Of a stretch of DNA of 64,000 bases, positions 1 through 6,521 are shown one piece after another. A program made the position numbers and the translations under genes. Every line of letters begins with the position of its first letter. Positions within the stretch are counted from its first letter, which is position 1. The stretch comes from Streptomyces pinistramenti. Lineage in GTDB: Bacteria; Actinomycetota; Actinomycetes; Streptomycetales; Streptomycetaceae. The notes beneath the pieces are model-generated. The model had not been told where the DNA came from. It ran no database searches and worked only from the letters and a program-made list of their open reading frames with translations. The stretch spans positions 20,435 to 84,434 of the forward strand of contig NZ_JAJCXB010000029.1 of assembly GCF_020564935.1 (NCBI RefSeq). The letters are read 5' to 3'.

Positions 1-571
1 ACGCCGCCGGGGTCCGTGAATCGACCACGAGCAGCGGACGCCGGGGCGAGGCCGCCAGCACGGCGCGCACCTCGGGGGTGAACGTGCCGTAGTCGTAGTC
101 GCAGACGATCACCACGTCGCACCAGGAGAGCTGTTCGTCCAGGCGCGCGGCCAGCGCGGCGGAGGTGCCCGGTCCGATCGGTCGCCGACTGCCCTCGTCC
201 ATCCGCAGGAGCATCTGTCGCGGCGCCAGCACGCGGGTCTTGACCACCGTCGACCGTGTCCGGTCGGTCAGCAGGTGTTCGGTGCCGACCGCGGCCGACG
301 TCATGGCCTGACGCAGCCGTTGCCCGGCGGGGTCCGCGCCGACGACGGCGAGCAGCCGGGTCTCGGCACCGAGCGCTCCGAGGTTGGCCGCCACGTTGGC
401 GGCGCCGCCGCACCGGTCGAGTACGCGGGTGACCTCGACCACCGGCACGGGGGCCTCCCGGCCCAGTCCCACCGGGTCGCCGGTGACGTAGCCGTCCACG
501 ATGGCGTCTCCGACGACGACGGTCCGCACTCCGGCAATCGCGTCCAGCAGGGCCAGCAGGTCACCGGTCAT
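1..571 (-). CDS. HldE/RfaE-like PfkB-family sugar kinase, C-terminus cut by window edge (blmC type)
   Basis: The first 190 residues are visible; the rest lies beyond position 1. The frame starts at an ATG at 571 that overlaps the stop of the upstream carrier-protein gene (ATGA). Visible blocks are typical of the ribokinase/PfkB fold of ADP-heptose synthases: VVVGDAIVDGYVTGD near residue 20, the glycine pair in DRCGGAANVAANL near residue 60, and a beta-alpha core with VVIVCDYDYG near 165. HldE kinases phosphorylate heptose-7-phosphate at O1. In bleomycin-type clusters an HldE-like protein (BlmC) is assigned to making the activated sugar donor. Its place after a carbamoyltransferase and a GT9 transferase supports a role in disaccharide supply. 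Whether a nucleotidyltransferase domain follows cannot be seen. No other function fits the motifs as well. Confidence 0.8.
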   Translation of the reverse strand, partial: MTGDLLALLDAIAGVRTVVVGDAIVDGYVTGDPVGLGREAPVPVVEVTRVLDRCGGAANVAANLGALGAETRLLAVVGADPAGQRLRQAMTSAAVGTEHLLTDRTRSTVVKTRVLAPRQMLLRMDEGSRRPIGPGTSAALAARLDEQLSWCDVVIVCDYDYGTFTPEVRAVLAASPRRPLLVVDSRTPAA

Positions 572-846
572 GGCGCGGCCCCCTGTTCGGCGCGGGAACG
601 GCGCTGGATGTGTTCGGCCATCCCGGCGATGGTCTGGGTCTCCATCAGGACGCGGACGGACAGGCTCACCCCGAGCCGTTCCTCGACCGCGCTGACGATC
701 CGCACGGCGGTGACCGAATCGCCGCCGAGTTCGATGAACCGCTGCGTCCGGCCGATCTTCTCCGAGCGCAGTGCCGCACACCACAGCTCGGTCAGCGCGC
801 GTTCGAGCCTGCGCCGCCGGTACCGGTCCACTGCCCAGAAGCTCAT
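568..846 (-). CDS. blmI: Free-standing type II peptidyl carrier protein
   Basis: A 92-residue stand-alone carrier protein. The phosphopantetheine site is Ser44 in LGGDSVTA, with the usual amphipathic helix after it (VRIVSAVEERLGV). Its length matches the discrete PCP BlmI of bleomycin clusters, about 90 residues, whose exact substrate is unsettled. The start ATG at 846 overlaps the carbamoyltransferase stop (ATGA), and its own stop overlaps the kinase start the same way, so translation is coupled on both sides. The N-terminus is basic (RYRRRRLE). The protein probably carries an amino acid or intermediate in trans. An ACP role cannot be excluded from sequence alone, but GGDS and the NRPS context favour a PCP. 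Confidence 0.85.
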   Translation of the reverse strand: MSFWAVDRYRRRRLERALTELWCAALRSEKIGRTQRFIELGGDSVTAVRIVSAVEERLGVSLSVRVLMETQTIAGMAEHIQRRSRAEQGAAP

Positions 847-2471
847 GCCCGCCTCCGCCTGCTGATGATGGTGTGCGGCAGCACCAAGTGGTCCAGTCCG
901 GCGTCCAGCAGGGTGCGCACCGCGTCACGCGGGGTCTCCGCGATCGGCTCCCCCTTGGTGTTCAGGCTCGTATTGAGCAGCAGGGGCACGCCGGTACGCG
1001 CCTCAAAGGCGGCGATCACGTCGTAGTACGCCGGGTTGTCCTCGCGGCGGACCGTCTGCAGCCGCGCGGTGCCGTCGACGTGGGTGACCGCGGGCACCGT
1101 CGGCTTGCGGACCGGCGCGGCACGCAGCATGAACGGGCTGTCGGCGAACCCGAACCACTCGGTCGCGCGTTCGTTGAGGACCGCCGGTGCGAACGGCCGG
1201 AAGTGCTCCCGGAGTTTGATCTCCCTGTTGAGCCGGTCGCGCATCGTCGGACTTCTCGGATCGGCGAGGATGCTGCGGTGCCCCAGTGCCCGCGGGCCGA
1301 TCTCGCCGGCGCCCTCGAACCAGCCGACGACCGCGCCGTCGGCGATCAGGGCGGCCGTCCTGCCGGTGTAGTCGTCGACGGTCTCCACCGACAGCTCGCT
1401 CGCGAACTCGCGCAGGGCGCGCTCCTCGGCCCCGGCGGAGTACCGGCGGACCGCGTACATCAGCTCGGTGTTGTGGTGCTGACGCCTCGGGTGTCCCAGC
1501 ACGTGGTGCCAGTACCACAGAGCGGCGCCGATGGCGGTCCCGTCGTCACCGCAGGCCGGGTGGAAGTGAACGCGCTCGAACTCCGAGGCTTCGAAGGCCG
1601 GTTCGGTGGCCACCACGTTCAGCGAGGTGCCGCCGGACAGACACAGGTTGCGCCCGATCCGGTTGCGGGCGGTGATCGGGCCCAGCTCGCCGAACAGTGC
1701 CAGCATCTGGGCGTCCAGGCCGCGCTGCACGTAGTACGCCAGCCGGGCGTTGAGTTCGCGGTCCCCCACCTTGACCGGAACCGGATCCCGGTCGGCGAGG
1801 GCGGCCAGCTCGTCGAAGCTCTTGATCGTGGCGGGGACCGGGTCCTCCGGTTCACCCCTCGCGCCGTACGGAGCCAGCCCCATGACCTTGCCCGCGCCGA
1901 CGATGCTCGACCCGAACATCCGCTCGGCCACGTAGCAGTAGCCGACGTTGGCGTTGAACCACGTGTCGAAGTCGCGCCGCAGCGGATACAGCTTGGTGCC
2001 CCGGCCCAGGAAGGCGCGGCAGCCGAGGGGATCGATGGCGACCGAGACCGCGGAGTCGAACGGCGAGGTGTAGAAACTCGCCGCGGCGTGCAGCAGGTGG
2101 TGCTGGGGGTTGACGGTGCACGGCAGGCGCGTGCCGTCGATGTCGACGCGTGCCTGGCGCTGGTCCACCCAGAACTCCAGCCAGGTCTCCTTGAGATCCG
2201 AGCCGTGCAGCAGGGCGATGTCGGGCGAATCCATGTTGTGCAGGTTGCACAGGAGCACGTGGTCCACATCGGACAGGACGAGTCCGGCCTGGTCGAGCAG
2301 CTCGGCCAGATCGTCCGCGCGCAGCCCTGGGTGTTTCTTGCGCCGGGAGTACCGTTCGGTGGTCACGAATCCCGCCATCCTGCCCTCGGAGAGCAGGACC
2401 GCGGCGCCGTCGTGATTGAAGTTGATCGACAGGATGTTCCGGACCGACGCCGCCGGGAGTTCAGTGCGCAC
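843..2471 (-). CDS. blmD: NodU/CmcH-family O-carbamoyltransferase (blmD type)
   Basis: 542 residues. The N-terminal part carries the family signature SINFNHDGAAVLL followed by the ERYSRRKKHPG segment. The C-terminal YrdC-like part carries GEIGPRALGHRSILADPRS, the classic NodU/CmcH block. The enzyme uses carbamoyl phosphate and ATP to carbamoylate a sugar hydroxyl. In bleomycin this puts the 3-O-carbamoyl on mannose, and I infer the same here. The start is taken as GTG at 2471, because the open frame continues upstream only as an out-of-register copy of the GT9 gene while similarity begins at VRTELPAASVRNIL. The start overlaps the GT9 stop by 11 bases. Its stop overlaps the carrier-protein start. 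No truncation or missing motif is seen. Confidence 0.93.
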   Translation of the reverse strand: MRTELPAASVRNILSINFNHDGAAVLLSEGRMAGFVTTERYSRRKKHPGLRADDLAELLDQAGLVLSDVDHVLLCNLHNMDSPDIALLHGSDLKETWLEFWVDQRQARVDIDGTRLPCTVNPQHHLLHAAASFYTSPFDSAVSVAIDPLGCRAFLGRGTKLYPLRRDFDTWFNANVGYCYVAERMFGSSIVGAGKVMGLAPYGARGEPEDPVPATIKSFDELAALADRDPVPVKVGDRELNARLAYYVQRGLDAQMLALFGELGPITARNRIGRNLCLSGGTSLNVVATEPAFEASEFERVHFHPACGDDGTAIGAALWYWHHVLGHPRRQHHNTELMYAVRRYSAGAEERALREFASELSVETVDDYTGRTAALIADGAVVGWFEGAGEIGPRALGHRSILADPRSPTMRDRLNREIKLREHFRPFAPAVLNERATEWFGFADSPFMLRAAPVRKPTVPAVTHVDGTARLQTVRREDNPAYYDVIAAFEARTGVPLLLNTSLNTKGEPIAETPRDAVRTLLDAGLDHLVLPHTIISRRRRA

Positions 2472-3615
2472 CGGAGGCCCTCGCTTTCCGAGACTCGGAC
2501 GCCGTGGCGCCGAGCAGCCGTGACACCGCGGTCCATACCTGGTCGACCCCGATGTCGGACAGACACCTCGGATACGGTCCCGCGGGCGATGAGTAGGGAA
2601 TCGGACAGTCGTGCTCGCACTGCCGGTCGGCCAGTTCATCGGCCCGGTGGGTGGCCAGCCGGCAGGGATAGTGGAGCGACACGCCGTGGTGGCGCGGGTA
2701 GACCCGGGCCCAGAGGAACTCGGTGCCGGTGGGTCCGTAGAGGACCACGGCCGGAACACGCACCGCCGCGGCGATGTGGGCGAGCGAGGAGTCGTTGCCG
2801 ACCAGCAGGTCCACTTCGGCCAGCAGGTTCGCCGTCCGGTTGAGGCTGCCGCCGGTGACCACCTCGACGGCTGCCTCCGGTTGTCCGGCCGTGATGGCGG
2901 CGGCCAGCCGGAGCAGGTCTGCGCGCTCCTCGCCGGCACCCAGCAGGTAGCAGGCGGCACCGGTCCGGGCCACCGCGCGACGGCACAGTGCGGCGTATCG
3001 GCCGGACGGCCAGCGGCGGTTCCACTGCGGGGCACCGCCGGGATGTACGGCGAGCCGTGGCACGCCGGTCGGCAGGTCGGGCAACTCCTCGGCGGCTCTC
3101 GGCAGCGGCGGCACCACAGCGCCCGGCCGGAGCTTCCCGGGCAGGCCCAGGGCGGAGGCCAGGGCCGAGGCGTGGTCGAACAGGTCGGCCCTGCCCAGCA
3201 GCGGCGGGGCGAGCCGGAGCGGACGGGTGAGGTCACCGGGGCCGGTACCGGGGCCGGGCAGCCCCAGACGAACCGGGATCCCTGCGCGCCTGGCCTCCGG
3301 TGCGCCGAGCTCCCTGCTGTCCGGGTCGACGAAGCTCAGCTGCGCGCCCAGCGCGGTCAGCTCCCGGCGGAACCGTGCCCACCGGTGCCGGTCCGCGTCA
3401 CCGGGATCCGGGCACTCCAGCACGTCGGTCGCGTAGCTGTGCCGCTCGAAGAACTCCGCGAACCGCCTTGCCACCGTGCTGCCGGTGACCACGGTGATCC
3501 GGGCCGCCGGAAAGGCCCGGCGGAGCAGAGCCAGCGCGATGTTGCGCTGCACCAGGTCACCGAGCCCCGGCTCCACCAGGCGGGCGAGGACACACACCCT
3601 GTCCACCGTGGTCAT
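2461..3615 (-). CDS. blmE: GT9 (heptosyltransferase-like) glycosyltransferase (blmE type)
   Basis: 384 residues of the ADP-heptose:LPS heptosyltransferase family. An N-terminal block VEPGLGDLVQRNIALALLRRAFP resembles the acceptor domain. The donor domain shows HPGGAPQWNRRWPSGRYAALCRR near residue 195 and VGNDSSLAHIAAAVRVPAVVLYGPTG near residue 275, both hallmarks of GT9. Streptomyces makes no LPS, so a secondary-metabolite role is expected. In bleomycin clusters the GT9-like BlmE is one of two transferases attaching the gulose and carbamoylmannose units. The start ATG at 3615 overlaps the upstream stop (ATGA). Near the C-terminus is a short Cys-containing segment (CEHDCPIPY) seen in many family members. 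Which sugar it moves cannot be told from sequence. Confidence 0.88.
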   Translation of the reverse strand: MTTVDRVCVLARLVEPGLGDLVQRNIALALLRRAFPAARITVVTGSTVARRFAEFFERHSYATDVLECPDPGDADRHRWARFRRELTALGAQLSFVDPDSRELGAPEARRAGIPVRLGLPGPGTGPGDLTRPLRLAPPLLGRADLFDHASALASALGLPGKLRPGAVVPPLPRAAEELPDLPTGVPRLAVHPGGAPQWNRRWPSGRYAALCRRAVARTGAACYLLGAGEERADLLRLAAAITAGQPEAAVEVVTGGSLNRTANLLAEVDLLVGNDSSLAHIAAAVRVPAVVLYGPTGTEFLWARVYPRHHGVSLHYPCRLATHRADELADRQCEHDCPIPYSSPAGPYPRCLSDIGVDQVWTAVSRLLGATASESRKARASGAH

Positions 3616-4187
3616 GCCGGGCGGACCACCAGGTTCGCCTGACCGGTGAGGGTGGCGAGGTCGACGGTGGCGGTACAGGTCAGGGGCACGAAGTCCAGCT
3701 CCAGTTGGCCGGCGATCCGGATCTCTCCGGTGCCCGCGGTGAAGTCCGCGCCGCTCGGATCGCGGTCCGCCTCGGCCAGCTCCATCCCCAGTTCCGTGCC
3801 GCCGTCGGTGCCGGTGAACCGGAGGAAGACATAGCCGCGGTCGATCGCCTCCTTGAGTGCGGCCGCGGTGCGGTCGGGGCGGAGGGAGACCTCGACCGGG
3901 TGTGTCCCGGTGGTGAGCCGGTCCACCAGGGTCGGGGTGTCGGCGAACGGGTCCTCGGTCACCTCCTCGGACAGTCCGTCGGGGTGCTCCGCCATGAAGG
4001 TGCGCAGGCTCAACGGGCGCATGTCGGTCCAGACTTCGCCGATGTGGGACAGACACTCCTGGCGCCCGCCCGTCTTGCCGACCGTGGTCCAGCCGTCGGG
4101 CACATCCTGGTCGGCGGGCCAGATCGAATACTGCTCCTCCACATTGCGGACCACGTGGTAGGTCCGCTCGTCCACGGTGTCGGTCAC
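3612..4187 (-). CDS. MbtH-like protein fused to an unrecognised C-terminal domain
   Basis: 191 residues. Residues 10 to 70 are a full MbtH domain: NVEEQYSIWP, PDGWTTVGKTG, CLSHIGEVWTDMRPLSLR. MbtH proteins bind NRPS adenylation domains and are often needed for their solubility or activity, so this one probably serves the seven or eight active A domains of the cluster. MbtH proteins are normally about 70 residues. Here about 115 more follow, predicted to be mostly beta and helix with GYVFLRFTGTDGG, DFTAGTGEIRIAG and DLATLTGQANLVV, which I cannot assign. The GTG start at 4187 follows a strong TAAGGAG ribosome site that overlaps the stop of the upstream gene. Gene order matches bleomycin clusters, where an MbtH gene sits near the sugar genes. 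Confidence 0.88.
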   Translation of the reverse strand: MTDTVDERTYHVVRNVEEQYSIWPADQDVPDGWTTVGKTGGRQECLSHIGEVWTDMRPLSLRTFMAEHPDGLSEEVTEDPFADTPTLVDRLTTGTHPVEVSLRPDRTAAALKEAIDRGYVFLRFTGTDGGTELGMELAEADRDPSGADFTAGTGEIRIAGQLELDFVPLTCTATVDLATLTGQANLVVRPA

Positions 4188-4197
4188 GGGGCACTCC

Positions 4198-5478
4198 TTA
4201 AGGGTGGTTGATGTCCGGCAGTGGGGCCGTCTGATCGGTGCTGACCTGCTCGATCGACCGGTCGAGCAGGTGGAGCAGGTGGTCCATGACGTCTTCGGTG
4301 AGGTCGGGCCCGGCGTGGTCGAGGACGATCACGATGTCGTCGCCGAGTTCTCCGATGTGCACGTCGAGCAGCACGCCGTCGTCCGGCGCGGTACCCGCGT
4401 GTCCGGCCGCCCCGAGCAGGTCGGCCTCCCTGAACAACCCGATCGACAGGGCGCCTTGGGCCGGTGCCTGCTCGTCCCTGGTACGGGCGCTGCGCGGCGG
4501 GTTCCGGCAGAAGTGCACGGTGACGTCCCACAGCGCGGCCGTGTGCGGCGTCCGCAGTGCACCGGTCCGCAGGCCGTGGTCGAGGAGACGGGGGTAGGGC
4601 AGGTAGTGCACGACCGAGTCCAGGAATCCCGCCTGGGTCCTGCGCATGACCTCGGAGAACGCCGGGCTGCTCAGGCCCTCGACGTCGACGCGGAAGGCCA
4701 GCCGGTCGGTGAACGGACCGATGACGTGTCCGAGTTCGAAGTAGTCCCGCAGGTCGAACGCGCAGCAGAAGCCGGAGCTGCCCGGCCTGCCCAGTACGCG
4801 CAGGGACCAGGCCAGCAGGCCGACGACGGCGAGCGAGCCGTTGGCGCCCAGGGGGCCGCTGCCGCCGGTCAGTGCCGCCCAGCGCCGCCCGTCGACCCGC
4901 AGCCGTCTGGTGCCGACCCGGCCGTGGGCTGTGCGGGGACCACCGTCCGTGTATCCGAAGCGCGGGAACTCCTTGCTCCACCAGCGCCGCCGGGCCTCGG
5001 CCCCGCCGGGCGTCCCGACCGGGTCGAATCCGGCCAGCTCGGCGGGGTCACGGTACGCGGCGGCCCGGAACCGGTCGAAGTACGCCTGGAGGACCGCCCC
5101 GAGTGCCGCGTACAAGGAGCGTGCATCGAGGGCTTCCTGGGGGGCGACCAGGCCCAGTACGTGCCGGTTGCCGCCGAGCGGCACCCAGTGGAACCGGTTC
5201 GGCGCTCCGGGCTCGGCCGGGCCCTCCAGCTCGGCGCGGAGCAGCGCCACACAGGCATCCGCCGGATCCCCCGGCGTGAGCGCGCGCAGGTCGTGCCGGT
5301 GCAGGTCGGGGGCGAAGCGGACGAACGGCGTCGCGGCGGCCACCGTACGCACCGCGGCGGCCAGCCGGCCGGTGTCCACCTCGCCGTCCACCTGGAGCGC
5401 CCGGACGTGGTGACCGGTGCCGGTTTCCAGGGTCGCTCCGGGAAATGCCGGGATGGCGTCGGAGCGCTGGGCGGTCAC
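4198..5478 (-). CDS. blmII: Free-standing condensation-domain protein with degenerate active site (blmII type)
   Basis: 426 residues with the two-lobed condensation/acyltransferase fold: an N-terminal lobe beginning at EVDTGRLAAAVRTVAAATPF, and a C-terminal lobe with FCCAFDLRDYFELGHVIGPFTDRLAFRV, the DFG-like floor loop region. The HHxxxDG site reads APQEALDAR around residue 115, so both His residues are gone. Stand-alone C proteins (BlmII, BlmXI) are known in bleomycin clusters. This one sits in the BlmII position, next to the A-PCP-Ox gene and SyrP-like gene. With no catalytic His it may be structural, or act by another mechanism. The GTG start at 5478 overlaps the SyrP stop (GTGA). Its TAA stop forms part of the ribosome site of the MbtH gene. 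Confidence 0.8.
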   Translation of the reverse strand: MTAQRSDAIPAFPGATLETGTGHHVRALQVDGEVDTGRLAAAVRTVAAATPFVRFAPDLHRHDLRALTPGDPADACVALLRAELEGPAEPGAPNRFHWVPLGGNRHVLGLVAPQEALDARSLYAALGAVLQAYFDRFRAAAYRDPAELAGFDPVGTPGGAEARRRWWSKEFPRFGYTDGGPRTAHGRVGTRRLRVDGRRWAALTGGSGPLGANGSLAVVGLLAWSLRVLGRPGSSGFCCAFDLRDYFELGHVIGPFTDRLAFRVDVEGLSSPAFSEVMRRTQAGFLDSVVHYLPYPRLLDHGLRTGALRTPHTAALWDVTVHFCRNPPRSARTRDEQAPAQGALSIGLFREADLLGAAGHAGTAPDDGVLLDVHIGELGDDIVIVLDHAGPDLTEDVMDHLLHLLDRSIEQVSTDQTAPLPDINHP

Positions 5479-6521
5479 CGGCTCGCCCCGGCTCGTACCG
5501 CGTCCCAGGACAGCGCGCCCGCCATGGCGACGGCCACCCGACGCTCCCCGGTGTAGGGCTGTCGGCCGTGCGCGGCCAGCAGGTTGTCCACCAACAGCAC
5601 ATCACCGGCCTGCCACGGCACCGCGACCCGCTCGGCCGCGTAGGCCGCACGGAGATGGTCGAGTACGTCCTCCGGGATCGGCTGCCCGTCTCCGTAGTAC
5701 GTGTTGACCGGCAGGTCCGCCTCGGCGAACTGGGACCGCAGCGCCGCGCCGATCCGCGTCGGCAGGCTGCTGGTGTGGAAGAAGACCGCGTGGTTGCACC
5801 ACACGTGGTCCCCGGTGCCGGGGTGTACGGCGAGGGCCGGCCGCACCTGGCTGGTGCGCAGCCGGTCGCCTCCGGTCCACTCGGCCTCGACGCCCTGGTC
5901 ACGGCAGTGCCGTTCGACCTGTGCGCGGTGCTCGGTCTGGAACGCCTCGCGCCAGTCCATCCCCAGGCCGGTCCCGTAGTTGCGGACGTAGCGCACGCCC
6001 CGCTCGGCGAATCCTGCGCTCATCTCGGCGCGGATGCGGCCCAGCACCTTCCTGGTGTCCGCCAGTGGGGTCGCGCCGCCGGTCGTCGCGGGCCGCAGGC
6101 AGCAGAACACCAGGCGCCGCGGCAGCTCCCGCTGATAGGAGTTCTCGTTGTGCAGCGGGATCGGCTGATCGGCGGGGTGGTCGGTGGCGGTGTAGATCCG
6201 GTCGCCGAGTTCCGTCCGCGGCGAGGACCGCTCCAGGTAGGGGCTCGGGTTCCCGGCCAGTGCGCGCAGCACCGCGCCGAAGCGGTCGAGGTCGACGCCG
6301 AAGCCCCGGAACAGCACCGCGCCGTGGACGTCCAGCCAGGTGCGCACGGTGTCCGCCGAGCGGTCGGCCCAGTGCGCGAGGTCGATTCCCGTCTGCGCGG
6401 CGAGCACCTGCAAGGGCAGGGTCGCACCGGCCGGTGGTCCGGTCGGCCGCACCCAGTCCTCGGGCCGGGACGGCTCCCGGCGGCGACGGCCGGCCTGAGG
6501 GCCGCCGGTGTCCGGCGTCAC
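5475..6521 (-). CDS. SyrP-like Fe(II)/2-oxoglutarate dioxygenase (TauD family)
   Basis: 348 residues. The facial triad is visible: H and E in PLHNENSYQ near residue 125, and the distal His in NLLAAHGRQPYTGERRVAVAM near residue 325, whose Arg would bind 2-oxoglutarate. The first lobe has HGAVLFRGFGVD, typical of TauD/SyrP proteins. SyrP hydroxylates the beta-carbon of Asp bound to a carrier protein in syringomycin synthesis. Bleomycin needs beta-hydroxyhistidine, and a SyrP-like gene is present in known clusters, so this is the best candidate in the window for that hydroxylation (inference). The start is GTG at 6521, overlapping the stop of the A-PCP-Ox gene (GTGA). The first ~40 residues are poorly conserved and Pro/Arg rich. 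Confidence 0.88.
   Translation of the reverse strand: MTPDTGGPQAGRRRREPSRPEDWVRPTGPPAGATLPLQVLAAQTGIDLAHWADRSADTVRTWLDVHGAVLFRGFGVDLDRFGAVLRALAGNPSPYLERSSPRTELGDRIYTATDHPADQPIPLHNENSYQRELPRRLVFCCLRPATTGGATPLADTRKVLGRIRAEMSAGFAERGVRYVRNYGTGLGMDWREAFQTEHRAQVERHCRDQGVEAEWTGGDRLRTSQVRPALAVHPGTGDHVWCNHAVFFHTSSLPTRIGAALRSQFAEADLPVNTYYGDGQPIPEDVLDHLRAAYAAERVAVPWQAGDVLLVDNLLAAHGRQPYTGERRVAVAMAGALSWDAVRAGASR

Noticed and set aside
2472..3236. N-terminal extension of the carbamoyltransferase frame up to 3236
   Set aside because: The extra residues are an out-of-register reading of the GT9 gene; carbamoyltransferase similarity begins at the GTG at 2471.
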